A DNA stretch of 64,000 nucleotides, from NCBI RefSeq assembly GCF_021227995.1, contig NZ_CP089301.1:5208001-5272000 (forward strand). Direction: 5' to 3'. The position numbers were made by a program, and so were the translations under genes. Below are positions 1 to 9,298 of this stretch, piece after piece; position 1 is the stretch's first letter; each line of letters begins with the position of its first letter. Under the pieces are notes generated by a model that was not told the DNA's origin, searched no databases, and saw only the letters and a list, made by a program, of their open reading frames with translations. This DNA is from Novosphingobium kaempferiae (GTDB taxonomy: Bacteria > Pseudomonadota > Alphaproteobacteria > Sphingomonadales > Sphingomonadaceae).

Positions 1-1902
1 ATCGGCCTGGCGGTTCTCGGGCTCATCGCCCTCGCCTTCGCCAGCGGCGACATCGCGGGTCTCACCGGTTCCGGCACCGCCGGTCCGGGCAGCGCCATCG
101 TCACCGTCGGCAAGGAGAAGATCACCGCTGAGCAACTCGACCAGAGCGCAAAGCGCGCTCTGGAGCGCGTCAAGCAGCAGACCCCGACCGCGACGATGAA
201 GCAGTTGATCGCCGAAGGCGGTCTGGAGCAGGTACTGGACAGCCTGATCGATGGCGCCACGTTCTACGCCTACGGCACCAAGAACGGCGTGGTCGTGAGC
301 GACCGGCTCGTCGATAGCGAACTGACCCAAATTCCGGCTTTCCAGGGCGTGGACGGCAAGTTCGACCAGAATGTTTTCCGTCAGGCCCTCGCCCAGCAGC
401 AGCTTTCCGAACAAGCCGTGCGCGATGACGTGCGTAAGAACATGGTCGCGCAGGAACTCGTCGTTCCCGCACAGATCGGCTCGGTGATGTCCCAGTATGC
501 CGCCAAGCGCTATGCCTCGTTGCTGAGCGAGACGCGCAGCGGCACTGTGATCGCCCTGCCCTCGCTGCTGTTCGCGCCAGCCAAGCAGCCGACCGACGCC
601 GAACTCGCGACTTTCTACAAAGACCACACCGGCCAGTTCGTCCGCCCCGAGCGACGTACCCTGCGTTATGCGATCGTTGGCGAGGACAAGGTTCCCGCCG
701 CCGCGGCACCGACCGACGCCGAAATCGCCGCGCGTTTCGAAGCGAACAAGGCCGCCTATGCAGCCAAGGACAATCGCCGCATCACGCAGTTGATCGTTCC
801 GACCGAAGCTGCCGCCAAGGCGGTGATCGCGGAAGTGGAGAAGGGCAAATCGCTCGAAACCGCTGCGCAGGAAAAGGGCCTTTCCGCCGCCAAGCTCGAG
901 GGCTTCAGCCGTGAAGAGCTGTCCGGCCAGTTCTCGCCCTCCGTGGCGCAGGCGGTGTTCGCCGCGCCCGTGGGCAAGCTTGCAGCTCCGCAAAAGAGCG
1001 TGCTCGGCTGGCACGTCATCCGCGTCGACGAGGAACAGAAGACGCCCGCCAAGACGCTCTCCGAGGTCAAGGCTGAACTGACGGCGCAGATCGCCACGGA
1101 GAAGACCCGCAAGGCCTTCAGCGACGCCCTCGGCAAGATCGACAGCCAGTTCTCGGGTGGATCGAACCTCAACGAAGTGGCGAAGTCGCTGGGCGTCGAA
1201 GTCCAGCAGACGCAGCCGCTGACCGCTGACGGCGGGGTCTATCTCAAGCCCGGAGAGACGATCTCGGCTGAGCTTCGCCCGATCCTCGCCACCGCTTTCG
1301 GCATGGATCAGGAGCAGCCTCAGGTCGCCGAGGTCGAGAAGGGCAAGTCCTTCGTGATCTACGACGTGACCGACATCCAGGCATCCGCCCCTGCCCCGCT
1401 CGCCCAGATCAAGGACGACGTGAAGCTCGCGTGGTCGGTCGATGCAGGTGCCAAGGCCGCCAAGGCGGTGGCGCTCAAGATGCAGGCCGATCTGCGCAAG
1501 GGTCAGTCGATCGAGCAGGTCATGGCCGCTTCGGGCAAGAAGCTGCCTCCGCCGCAGCAGGTCTCGATGTCGCGCCCGACGCTTGCCGCCGCGCTGCAGT
1601 CCGGCCGTCAGGTGCCGCCGCCCGTCTCGCTGATGTTCCACATGGCCAAGGGCACGGTGAAGGTGCAGTCGGCCGCCGGGGAGCGTGGCTGGTTCGTGGT
1701 CCAGCTCAAGGACATCGTGCCCGCCCAGATCGATTCGGACGACATGATCCGCCGCGCGCAGACCGAACTCGGCCAGCAGCTGGGTCAGAGCTATGCCTCC
1801 GCTCTTGGCGCCGCAATGCGCAAGGACGTGGGCGTGAAGCGCAAGGACGACGCCATCAAGTCCGTCCGCGACCAGCTCGCCGGCACCGCGCAGGCCAACT
1901 GA
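1..1902 (+). CDS. ppiD: PpiD-type peptidyl-prolyl cis-trans isomerase, 5' end outside the window
   Basis: The frame is open from base 1 and the gene is cut by the window edge; 633 codons are visible. It begins inside a hydrophobic segment ending near residue 20, the usual single N-terminal anchor of PpiD. A SurA_N-like helical region follows, then a parvulin (rotamase) domain at roughly residues 215-340, recognisable by its VLGWHVIRVDE motif, and a second helical C-terminal region. Family role: periplasmic, inner-membrane-anchored chaperone for newly exported outer-membrane and periplasmic proteins; alphaproteobacterial members often have weak isomerase activity. It stops 19 bases before the chosen trpE start, so trpE is probably read from the same transcript. 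The ATG at 196 is internal and is not the start. Confidence 0.9.
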   Translation: MGLAVLGLIALAFASGDIAGLTGSGTAGPGSAIVTVGKEKITAEQLDQSAKRALERVKQQTPTATMKQLIAEGGLEQVLDSLIDGATFYAYGTKNGVVVSDRLVDSELTQIPAFQGVDGKFDQNVFRQALAQQQLSEQAVRDDVRKNMVAQELVVPAQIGSVMSQYAAKRYASLLSETRSGTVIALPSLLFAPAKQPTDAELATFYKDHTGQFVRPERRTLRYAIVGEDKVPAAAAPTDAEIAARFEANKAAYAAKDNRRITQLIVPTEAAAKAVIAEVEKGKSLETAAQEKGLSAAKLEGFSREELSGQFSPSVAQAVFAAPVGKLAAPQKSVLGWHVIRVDEEQKTPAKTLSEVKAELTAQIATEKTRKAFSDALGKIDSQFSGGSNLNEVAKSLGVEVQQTQPLTADGGVYLKPGETISAELRPILATAFGMDQEQPQVAEVEKGKSFVIYDVTDIQASAPAPLAQIKDDVKLAWSVDAGAKAAKAVALKMQADLRKGQSIEQVMAASGKKLPPPQQVSMSRPTLAAALQSGRQVPPPVSLMFHMAKGTVKVQSAAGERGWFVVQLKDIVPAQIDSDDMIRRAQTELGQQLGQSYASALGAAMRKDVGVKRKDDAIKSVRDQLAGTAQAN

Positions 1903-1921
1903 GCGGATGCAGGGGGCAGCG

Positions 1922-3433
1922 ATGGAGCGCGAATGCGATCGTCAGCAGGTGATGGACCAGCTTGCGCAGGGCAAGCCCGCGCTGGTCTGGCGCAAGCTGG
2001 TCGCCGATACCGAGACACCCGTCAGCACAGCGCTCAAGCTGATCGAGGACGGGCGCGGCGATTTCCTGCTCGAATCGGTGGAAGGCGGCGAGACGCGCGG
2101 GCGCTACAGCCTGCTCGGCCTCGACCCCGATCTGGTGTTCCGCGCCAGCGGCCAGGCCTGCGAGATCAATCGTGGCTGGCAGGCTGACCGCGAGGCCTTC
2201 TCCCCGCTCGCAGGCGACAGCCTGACTGAACTGCGAGCTCTGGTTGAAAGCTGCCGCTGCGACGTTCCGGAAGCACTGCCCAAAGCCCTCGCCTGCCTCG
2301 TCGGCTATTTCGGCTACGAGACCATCGGACTGGTCGAGAAGCTGCCGCGCGCACCGCAGAGCCCACTCGAACTGCCCGACATGCTGTTCGTCCGCCCATC
2401 GCTGATCCTGATCTTCGACCGCCTCTCCGACGAGCTTTTCTGCGTCGCCCCGGTCTGGTCCGGCGGCGATGGTGCCGAGCAGACCATCACTCGCGCGGTC
2501 GAGCGGATCGACGAGGCACTGCGCCGACTTGCCGCTCCGGCACCACTTGCGCCTGTAGCCACAGATCTTCCGGAGCCGACCAAAACCGCGATCATGACGC
2601 CGCAAGCCTACGAGGCGATGGTCCTTCGGGCCAAGGACTACATCGAGGCCGGCGACATCTTTCAAGTTGTGCTGGCGCAGCGCTTCACATGTGAATTCCC
2701 GCTGCCGCCGCTGGCGCTCTACCGGGCTCTGCGCCGCGTGAACCCATCACCGTTCCTGTATTACCTCGACCTGCCCGGCTTCGCGCTGATCGGTTCGAGC
2801 CCGGAGATTCTCGTTCGCGTCCGTGAGGGCGAGGTCACGATCCGCCCGATCGCTGGCACGCGCCCGCGCGGCAAGACCCCTGCCGAGGACAAGGCGAACG
2901 AAGCAAGCCTGCTCGCCGACCCCAAGGAACGCGCCGAGCACCTCATGCTGCTCGACCTTGGCCGCAACGACGTGGGCCGCGTCGCCGCCGCCGGGACTGT
3001 CGAAGTGACCGACAGTTACACCATCGAGCGCTACAGCCACGTCATGCACATCGTGTCGAACGTCGTCGGCAAGCTCGACTCCGCGCATCACGACGCCATC
3101 GATGCGGTCTTTGCCGGGTTCCCCGCAGGCACCGTTTCGGGCGCCCCCAAGGTGCGCGCCTGCGAAGTCATCGCCGAACTCGAACCCGAAACGCGTGGCC
3201 CCTACGCGGGCGGCGTCGGCTACTTCGCGCCGGACGGTTCAGTGGATAGCTGCATCGTCCTGCGGACGGGACTGCTCAAGGACGGCGTTCTCCACGTTCA
3301 GGCCGGTGCCGGTATCGTGGCAGACAGCGATCCTGCCTACGAGCAGCGCGAGTGCGAAGCTAAGAGCGGCGCGCTGTTCGCCGCCGCGCGCGAAGCTATC
3401 CGCGTCGCGGGGGAACCGGGCTTCGGGCAATGA
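1922..3433 (+). CDS. trpE: anthranilate synthase component I
   Basis: TrpE converts chorismate to anthranilate using ammonia supplied by TrpG, the first committed step to tryptophan. An LLES element near residue 40 is the feedback tryptophan-binding motif. The C-terminal chorismate-binding domain has IAGTRPRGKT and GFPAGTVSGAPK motifs. I chose ATG 1922 (503 residues) because AGGGGG lies 7 bases before it; ATG 1907 is in frame but has no ribosome site. The gene ends in an ATGA overlap with the next gene. There is no room for a trp leader peptide between ppiD and trpE, so regulation is probably by feedback inhibition or a distant promoter. Confidence 0.97.
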   Translation: MERECDRQQVMDQLAQGKPALVWRKLVADTETPVSTALKLIEDGRGDFLLESVEGGETRGRYSLLGLDPDLVFRASGQACEINRGWQADREAFSPLAGDSLTELRALVESCRCDVPEALPKALACLVGYFGYETIGLVEKLPRAPQSPLELPDMLFVRPSLILIFDRLSDELFCVAPVWSGGDGAEQTITRAVERIDEALRRLAAPAPLAPVATDLPEPTKTAIMTPQAYEAMVLRAKDYIEAGDIFQVVLAQRFTCEFPLPPLALYRALRRVNPSPFLYYLDLPGFALIGSSPEILVRVREGEVTIRPIAGTRPRGKTPAEDKANEASLLADPKERAEHLMLLDLGRNDVGRVAAAGTVEVTDSYTIERYSHVMHIVSNVVGKLDSAHHDAIDAVFAGFPAGTVSGAPKVRACEVIAELEPETRGPYAGGVGYFAPDGSVDSCIVLRTGLLKDGVLHVQAGAGIVADSDPAYEQRECEAKSGALFAAAREAIRVAGEPGFGQ

Positions 3434-4218
3434 CACGGCTTGCGGGGATTGCTGCTTTCGCGGCGCCTATACTCCTCGCAGCCTGTTCCTCCGAATCGGC
3501 TCCGCAGCCTCCCAAGCCACCGCCGCCGCCATGCGAAGGCGGCAGTTTCGAGGGCGCGAGTTTCACGCATTGCACAGCGGTGCCCGGCCGCCACACCATC
3601 CACGCGGTACTCGGGCCGAAGGACGGCGCACCGTACCGCAGCCTCTCGCAACTCGCGGTCAATCGGCCCGCCAAGAGCCACGAAGTCGCCTTCGCGATGA
3701 ATGGCGGCATGTTCGACGCCGATGGCCAGCCCATCGGCTACTACGTGGAAGAAGGCGAGAAACGCCAAGCGCTCAACACCAACGAGGGCTGGGGCAACTT
3801 CCACATGCTGCCCAACGGCGTCTTCTACGGCGACGCGGGCGGCAACTGGCATGTGCGCAAATCCGACGATTTCGAGAAGTCAGTGACTGATCGCCCCGAT
3901 TTCGGCACGCAGTCAGGCCCGATGCTGGTCATTGCAGGCAAGCTGCATCCCAGGATCGATGACGACGGCAAGTCCTTGAAACTGCGCAACGGCGTCGGCG
4001 TGGATGCCAGGGGCCGCGCGCATTTCGTGATCTCGGACGAGCCGGTCTCCTTCGGCAAGCTGGCCCGCTACTTCCGCGACGCCCTCAAATGCGACAACGC
4101 ACTGTTCCTCGACGGCAGCGTTTCCTCGCTCTGGGATCCGGAACATGGCCGCGTCGATGGCGGTCCCCCGCTCGGCCCCTTGATCGTCGTCGAGAAAAGC
4201 GCAAAGGCACACAGATGA
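3430..4218 (+). CDS. phosphodiester glycosidase family (NAGPA/DUF2233) lipoprotein inside the trp operon
   Basis: A 262-residue protein. The N-terminus is a lipoprotein signal with lipobox LAAC (Cys near residue 19), followed by a Pro-rich linker, so it should be anchored to an envelope membrane. The body carries the family signature FAMNGGMFD near residue 90, a TQSGPMLV motif and a C-terminal [11 protein letters not shown] segment, typical of the phosphodiester glycosidase (NAGPA) fold. Family members remove GlcNAc-1-phosphodiester caps or act on glycans; the substrate here is unknown. It overlaps trpE and trpG by ATGA at both ends, so it is translationally embedded between the two anthranilate synthase subunits, with no obvious metabolic link. 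Confidence 0.87.
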   Translation: MTRLAGIAAFAAPILLAACSSESAPQPPKPPPPPCEGGSFEGASFTHCTAVPGRHTIHAVLGPKDGAPYRSLSQLAVNRPAKSHEVAFAMNGGMFDADGQPIGYYVEEGEKRQALNTNEGWGNFHMLPNGVFYGDAGGNWHVRKSDDFEKSVTDRPDFGTQSGPMLVIAGKLHPRIDDDGKSLKLRNGVGVDARGRAHFVISDEPVSFGKLARYFRDALKCDNALFLDGSVSSLWDPEHGRVDGGPPLGPLIVVEKSAKAHR

Positions 4219-4814
4219 TCCTCGTCATCGACAATTACGACAGCTTCACCTGGAACCTGGTCCATTACGTGATGGAACTCGGCGCCGAAGTGGAAGTCGT
4301 GCGCAACGACGCGCTCAGCGCAGGCCAGGCGATCTCCAGCGGAGCCAAGGGCTTCCTCATTTCGCCCGGCCCCTGCACGCCCAACGAGGCAGGCATCAGC
4401 CTCGATCTCGTCGGCGCGGCGGCCGATGCCGGGATGCCGCTGCTGGGCGTCTGCCTCGGCCATCAGTCGATCGGCCAGTATTTCGGCGGCAAGGTCGTGC
4501 GCGGCGGTCTGATGCACGGCAAGACCTCTCCGGTCACGCATGACGGAACCGGCGTTTTCGCAGGCCTCCCCTCGCCGTTCACGGCGACGCGCTATCACTC
4601 GCTGATCGTCGAGGACATTCCCGAGACGCTTGTCGTCAACGCGCGCTCGGACGACGGTCATATCATGGGCTTCCGCCACGCCAGCCTGCCTATCCACGGC
4701 GTCCAGTTCCACCCGGAAAGCATCGCCACCCAGCACGGTCACGCCATGCTCGCGAACTTCCTCAAGGCCTGCGGGATCGACGCCCGGCTTCCGGAACGGC
4801 TGGTTGTGCTGTGA
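4215..4814 (+). CDS. trpG: anthranilate synthase component II (glutamine amidotransferase)
   Basis: A class I glutamine amidotransferase of 199 residues that releases ammonia from glutamine for TrpE. The nucleophile Cys80 lies in [10 protein letters not shown] and the His-Glu pair in GVQFHPES near the C-terminus. The start is fixed by the ATGA overlap with the upstream lipoprotein gene and by the family N-terminus [12 protein letters not shown]; a longer in-frame extension upstream is not genuine. It overlaps trpD by GTGA. Such proteins often also serve PabB in folate synthesis, and no separate pabA is seen in the window. Confidence 0.97.
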   Translation: MILVIDNYDSFTWNLVHYVMELGAEVEVVRNDALSAGQAISSGAKGFLISPGPCTPNEAGISLDLVGAAADAGMPLLGVCLGHQSIGQYFGGKVVRGGLMHGKTSPVTHDGTGVFAGLPSPFTATRYHSLIVEDIPETLVVNARSDDGHIMGFRHASLPIHGVQFHPESIATQHGHAMLANFLKACGIDARLPERLVVL

Positions 4815-5803
4815 GCCTGCCTGATCCCCGGCACCCGATACCCGAGGAAGAGGCCGAGATCGCCTTCGCCGCCATCCTCGACGGTGATGTCCCCGAATCC
4901 GAAATCGCCACCTTCCTGATCGCCCTATCCGATCGGGGAGAAACCGCGGGCGAGATCGCCGGCGCCGCGCGCGCCATGCGCGACCGCATGATCCCGGTGA
5001 AAGCCCCCGCCAACGCCATCGACGTCTGCGGCACCGGCGGCGATGGCCACCACACGCTCAACGTATCGACTGCGGTGTCGCTCGTCGTCGCGGCAGCGGG
5101 CGTTCCGGTCGCCAAGCACGGCAACCGCGCCGCCAGTTCTAAGGCGGGCGCAGCGGACACGCTCGAAGCGCTGGGGCTGGACCTCGATCGCGCGGTCGAG
5201 ACCGCCGAATCTACCCTGTCCGAGATCGGTATCGGCTTCCTCTTCGCTGCCCGGCATCACCCGGCGCTCGGCCGCCTCATGCCGCTCCGGAAGTCGCTCG
5301 GCCGTCGCACGATCTTCAACCTGATGGGGCCGCTGGCCAATCCGGCGCAAGTATCGCGACAACTGGTCGGCATCGCGCGTCCCGCCTACGTGCCGATCTA
5401 CGCCGACGCCCTGCTGCGCCTGGGCACCGAGCATTCGATGGTCATATCCGGCGACGAGGGGCTCGACGAACTGAGCCTCGCCGGCGGCAACGAAGTGGCC
5501 GACATTCGCAGCGGCGAACTGTCGATGCGACGTGTGACGCCGCAGGATGCCGGACTTCCGGTTGCTCCGGTGGAAGCCATCCGTGGCGGCGATCCGGCCT
5601 ACAACGCCGAAGCCCTCAGCCGCCTTCTGCTCGGCGAACACGGTGCTTACCGTGACGCGGTCCTCCTGAATGCGGCAGGCGCGCTCATGGTCGCCGGAGA
5701 GGTCGATAGCTGGGCCGAAGGCGTCGAGGAAGCCGCCGAAACCATCGACAAGGGGCTGGCGAAAGCGCTGCTCGACTGCTGGATCGCGGCCACCCGCGCC
5801 TGA
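4811..5803 (+). CDS. trpD: anthranilate phosphoribosyltransferase
   Basis: TrpD transfers the phosphoribosyl group of PRPP to anthranilate. The 330-residue protein has the normal length, with the glycine-rich PRPP-binding loop DVCGTGGDG near residue 75, [12 protein letters not shown] after it and the [18 protein letters not shown] stretch mid-protein. It starts with GTG in a 4-base overlap with the trpG stop, implying translational coupling. The trpC gene follows after 10 bases. Confidence 0.97.
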   Translation: MSLPDPRHPIPEEEAEIAFAAILDGDVPESEIATFLIALSDRGETAGEIAGAARAMRDRMIPVKAPANAIDVCGTGGDGHHTLNVSTAVSLVVAAAGVPVAKHGNRAASSKAGAADTLEALGLDLDRAVETAESTLSEIGIGFLFAARHHPALGRLMPLRKSLGRRTIFNLMGPLANPAQVSRQLVGIARPAYVPIYADALLRLGTEHSMVISGDEGLDELSLAGGNEVADIRSGELSMRRVTPQDAGLPVAPVEAIRGGDPAYNAEALSRLLLGEHGAYRDAVLLNAAGALMVAGEVDSWAEGVEEAAETIDKGLAKALLDCWIAATRA

Positions 5804-5813
5804 CGAGGAATCC

Positions 5814-6605
5814 ATGTCCGACAAGCTTACCGAAATCTGCGATACCAAGCGCGAGGAAGTCGCGGCCCGCAAGGTGCTCGCCACCCTGTCAGACCTCGAT
5901 GCACGGGCTTCGCAGCAAACCGCGCCGCGCGGTTTCGAGGCAGCGCTTCGCGCAAAGGCCGCCGGCGACTACGCGCTGATTGCGGAAATCAAGAAAGCTT
6001 CACCATCCAAAGGATTGATCCGAGAAGATTTTCGTCCTTCAGAACACGCGGTCGCTTATGAAAAGGGCGGCGCAGCCTGCCTCTCGACCCTGACCGATGC
6101 ACCCTATTTCCAGGGCCACGAGGATTTCCTGATCGCCGCCCGCGCCGCGTGTGCGCTGCCGGTAATCCGCAAGGACTTCATGATCGATCCGTGGCAGGTC
6201 GTCGAGGCCCGCGCCATCGGTGCCGACGCCATCCTCATCATCGTCGCTGCGCTGGACGACGTGCTCATGGCGGAGATCGAGGCTGCAGCGCACGAACGGG
6301 GGATGGACTGCCTCGTCGAAGTTCACAATGAATCCGAGATGGATCGTGCAAGCCGCTTGAAATCCAGACTTATCGGCGTGAACAATCGCGACCTGAAGCG
6401 CTTCGCAACCGATATCTCGACGACCGAGCGCCTCGCCCCGTTGGCACCGGAAGGCACGCTGCTCGTCAGCGAAAGTGGGATCAACACCCACGCCGATCTC
6501 GAACGCCTGTCCGCAAGCGGCGCACGCACGTTCCTCGTCGGTGAGAGCCTCATGCGTCAGGCCGACATCGAAGCCGCAACGCGGATGCTCCTTACCGGCA
6601 TTTGA
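5814..6605 (+). CDS. trpC: indole-3-glycerol phosphate synthase
   Basis: A TIM-barrel enzyme of 263 residues that closes the indole ring from CdRP. The signature [12 protein letters not shown] near residue 57 contains the catalytic lysine, and [19 protein letters not shown] and VSESGI motifs follow in the expected order. ATG 5814 has GAGGAA 5 bases upstream. This is a free-standing TrpC, not fused to TrpF; trpF, trpB and trpA are not in the window. moaC follows after 34 bases. Confidence 0.97.
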   Translation: MSDKLTEICDTKREEVAARKVLATLSDLDARASQQTAPRGFEAALRAKAAGDYALIAEIKKASPSKGLIREDFRPSEHAVAYEKGGAACLSTLTDAPYFQGHEDFLIAARAACALPVIRKDFMIDPWQVVEARAIGADAILIIVAALDDVLMAEIEAAAHERGMDCLVEVHNESEMDRASRLKSRLIGVNNRDLKRFATDISTTERLAPLAPEGTLLVSESGINTHADLERLSASGARTFLVGESLMRQADIEAATRMLLTGI

Positions 6606-6639
6606 TCCGGCCTGCCCGCTGTGTGAAGAGGGAGACGAA

Positions 6640-7125
6640 ATGAGCAAGACCCTTACGCACATCGATTCCGAAGGCACGGCCCGCATGGTGGATGTAGGCG
6701 CCAAATCGCCTACACAACGCTTCGCAGTCGCTTCGGGGCGCATCACGATGTCGGCGGAGGCGCTGGATGCCATCAAGGCCGGAGATGCGCCGAAGGGCGA
6801 TGTTCTTGGCACAGCGCGGATCGCCGGGATCATGGCGGCCAAGCGGACTGCCGACCTCATACCGATGTGCCATCCGCTCGCGCTGGATGCCGTGAACATC
6901 GACTTCACGTTCGAGGCCGATGCGATCCGCGCCACTGCGACTGCTTCGCTGACAGGCAAGACAGGCATAGAAATGGAAGCAATAACAGCGACTTCCATCG
7001 CACTCATAACGATTTACGACATGGCCAAAGCCTTGGACAAAAGCATGGTCATCGGCGAAATCCGCCTCGTCGAGAAGCGTGGCGGCAAGTCCGGCCACTG
7101 GAAAGCTGCAGGATGGACCGAGTAA
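6640..7125 (+). CDS. moaC: cyclic pyranopterin monophosphate synthase
   Basis: MoaC makes cyclic pyranopterin monophosphate in the first stage of molybdenum cofactor synthesis, together with MoaA. It has 161 residues, the usual length, with the MCHPLALD motif near residue 76 and a Lys-rich [10 protein letters not shown] end containing the conserved active-site lysine. ATG 6640 has GAGGGAG upstream. The gene overlaps moeA by 13 bases, so the two Moco genes form one translational unit appended to the trp operon. Confidence 0.96.
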   Translation: MSKTLTHIDSEGTARMVDVGAKSPTQRFAVASGRITMSAEALDAIKAGDAPKGDVLGTARIAGIMAAKRTADLIPMCHPLALDAVNIDFTFEADAIRATATASLTGKTGIEMEAITATSIALITIYDMAKALDKSMVIGEIRLVEKRGGKSGHWKAAGWTE

Positions 7126-8339
7126 CCGCGCCCCCCCTTCCCCTGGAGGAAGCGCAGGCGCGGCTTCTTGCCTTGGCATCTCCGCTCACGATCGAGCACG
7201 TCGATGTGGAAGGCGCTCTCGGGCGATATCTCGCCGAGCCGCTCCATGCCCGCCGGACCCAGCCTGCGGCCAGCCTCTCAGCGATGGACGGTTATGCCGT
7301 CGCTGGTTTGAACCTCACCGGCCCCTGGCGTGTCGTGGGAGAAAGCGCGGCGGGTCATCCGTATATCGGCACTATCGCAATCGGCGAGGCCGTCCGCATC
7401 TCCACCGGCGCGGTGTTGCCCGCTGACGCATCGGCAGTAATTCTCCAAGAAGATCTGGCGCGCCATGGCGACGAGATATCGCTGACCGGCGAAGCGCCCG
7501 TTCCCGCAACGAAGCATATCCGCCCTCGCGGCATGGACTTCATCGAAGGCGCTGAAATCCTGCCTAGAGGCAAGCCGGTCGGTCCCGCACAGACGGCCCT
7601 CGCCATCGCGGCAGGACACAAGTACCTGCCCGTATCCCGCAAGCCCCGCGTCGTCATCATCGACAGCGGCGACGAACTTGCTGCCGACCCGGAGCACTGC
7701 GCGCCTCACCAAATCCCCGCCAGTAACGGCGCGATGCTCCTGGCTTTGGCGGGTTCAACCGCCGTCGATGCCCGGCGGATCGGCCCGGTTCCCGATACGA
7801 TCAAGGCCATTACCTCCACTTTCGAGGCATCGTCCGACGCCGACCTCATCGTAACCAGCGGCGGAGCATCGGTAGGCGATCACGACCTCATCCGTCCCGC
7901 TCTCGAACGATGGGGTGCCAGCATCGATTTCTGGCGCGTGGCGATCAAGCCGGGCAAACCCATTCTAGTGGCCACGCGCGACACAAATGGCCGCCGCCAG
8001 ATCGTGCTTGGACTTCCCGGAAATCCGGTGTCGAGCTACGTCACCGCCTATCATTTCATGCTACCCATGCTCCGCGCGATGCTTGGCGCTGCACAGCCAT
8101 TACCGATGCACTTCACGGCCTCGTTAGGCGAACCGTTGCGTGCCAACGGAAAGCGTCGCGAATTCTTGCGCGGATGGTGGAATGGGGAAACCGTCATCGC
8201 CAATCCCTTGCAGGACAGCGGCGCACTTTCCTCCATTGCGGCCAGCAATGTCCTTATCGACCGCGCCGCATTTGCCGAAGACGCGCGGGTGAACGACAAG
8301 GTTCAAATCTATCTGCTTCAGAATGGCGGTATTGCTTAA
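7113..8339 (+). CDS. moeA: molybdopterin molybdenumtransferase
   Basis: MoeA inserts molybdate into adenylylated molybdopterin. The 408-residue protein has the conserved [11 protein letters not shown] near residue 50, [12 protein letters not shown] in the MoCF-like domain and [11 protein letters not shown] towards the C-terminus, followed by a domain-IV-like tail. ATG 7113 lies inside the end of moaC (13-base overlap). The downstream gene lexA is separated by about 100 bases containing its own operator, so the operon probably ends here functionally, although I see no strong terminator. Confidence 0.95.
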   Translation: MDRVTAPPLPLEEAQARLLALASPLTIEHVDVEGALGRYLAEPLHARRTQPAASLSAMDGYAVAGLNLTGPWRVVGESAAGHPYIGTIAIGEAVRISTGAVLPADASAVILQEDLARHGDEISLTGEAPVPATKHIRPRGMDFIEGAEILPRGKPVGPAQTALAIAAGHKYLPVSRKPRVVIIDSGDELAADPEHCAPHQIPASNGAMLLALAGSTAVDARRIGPVPDTIKAITSTFEASSDADLIVTSGGASVGDHDLIRPALERWGASIDFWRVAIKPGKPILVATRDTNGRRQIVLGLPGNPVSSYVTAYHFMLPMLRAMLGAAQPLPMHFTASLGEPLRANGKRREFLRGWWNGETVIANPLQDSGALSSIAASNVLIDRAAFAEDARVNDKVQIYLLQNGGIA

Positions 8340-8364
8340 GATCGTTTCGATTCGTTGCTTGATT

Positions 8365-8390
8365 GTTCCCTCAATGTTCACTACCAGAAC
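8365..8390 (+). promoter_or_regulatory. LexA operator (SOS box) upstream of lexA
   Basis: A perfect alphaproteobacterial LexA box, GTTC-N7-GTTC, lies at 8365-8379, 61 bases before the lexA start. A third half-site, GAAC at 8387-8390, is spaced by another 7 bases, giving three tetramers on an 11-base period. Location and motif imply autoregulation of lexA; promoter elements themselves are not clear. Confidence 0.85.
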
Positions 8391-8440
8391 AAACAAGGTC
8401 AGGTTTTCCCTGGTCCGGAGGTTACGAAAAGGCAGCGACA

Positions 8441-9133
8441 ATGTTGACGCGCAAGCAGCACGAATTGCTCCGGTTCATCCAGACGCGTCTCGAAGACAGC
8501 GGCATTTCCCCGAGCTTCGAGGAAATGAAGGAAGCACTCGATCTCAAGTCGAAATCGGGCGTTCACCGGCTGATTTCTGCGCTGGAGGAGCGCGGCTTCA
8601 TCCGCCGCCTGCCCAATCGTGCCCGCGCCCTAGAAGTGCTGCGCCAACCCGACAATGCCGGGACGAAGCCCTCGCGCGCCACGGCCACTAACGACGACAC
8701 CGGCATCGCGGCGATTCAGCCTGCGCGAAGCGCGCCGCAGCCTGCCAATGACGTCATCGAAATCCCGCTGCACGGCCGCATCGCTGCCGGCGTACCGATC
8801 GAGGCGCTGGAAGGGCAGTCCATGCTACCTGTTCCCGCTGCGCTTCTCGGATCAGGAGAACACTACGCGCTCGAGGTTTCCGGCGACTCGATGGTCGAAG
8901 CCGGTATTCTCGATGGCGACTTTGCACTTGTGAAGCGCACCAACTCGGCGCGCGACGGCGAAATCGTCGTGGCCCTCATCCGTGGTGAAGAAGCGACGCT
9001 GAAGTATCTCCGGCGCGAATCTGGCATGGTTCGGCTTGACCCGGCCAATGCCGCGTACGAGCCGCAGATCTACGGACCGGATGAAGTCGAGGTCCAGGGC
9101 AAGCTCGCCGGCCTGCTTCGTCGCTACAATTGA
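8441..9133 (+). CDS. lexA: LexA repressor
   Basis: The SOS repressor and self-cleaving serine peptidase, 230 residues. The N-terminal winged helix ([13 protein letters not shown], then SFEEMKEAL and [16 protein letters not shown]) binds SOS boxes. The C-terminal S24 domain has the Ala116-Gly117 cleavage bond in [10 protein letters not shown], the nucleophile Ser150 in SGDSM and the general-base Lys188 in ATLKYL. ATG 8441 is chosen because the HTH begins immediately; a longer in-frame start at 8363 would lie inside the operator. A long linker (about residues 70-105) separates the domains, as is common in alphaproteobacteria. Confidence 0.97.
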   Translation: MLTRKQHELLRFIQTRLEDSGISPSFEEMKEALDLKSKSGVHRLISALEERGFIRRLPNRARALEVLRQPDNAGTKPSRATATNDDTGIAAIQPARSAPQPANDVIEIPLHGRIAAGVPIEALEGQSMLPVPAALLGSGEHYALEVSGDSMVEAGILDGDFALVKRTNSARDGEIVVALIRGEEATLKYLRRESGMVRLDPANAAYEPQIYGPDEVEVQGKLAGLLRRYN

Positions 9134-9298
9134 AGTTCATTTGCTGAAGCCTGTTCGACCCATAGGATGAACGGGCTTCAATCCCAATTGCTGCCGCAGG
9201 TGCTTTGCCTTCATGACCGGCAGTAGTGGTGCGGGCATATGGCTTGCCTTACCGCCCAAGCCTTATGACGGCATGATATGTCGAATTGGCCGCAAGGC
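9134..9298. terminator. intergenic hairpin between convergent lexA and comEC
   Basis: This 165-base gap separates two converging genes. A 12-bp stem with one wobble pair is formed by 9145-9156 and 9169-9180 (TGAAGCC...GGCTTCA outer part, 12-base loop). It lacks a run of T on either side, so intrinsic termination is uncertain. Nothing else was recognised. Confidence 0.45.
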
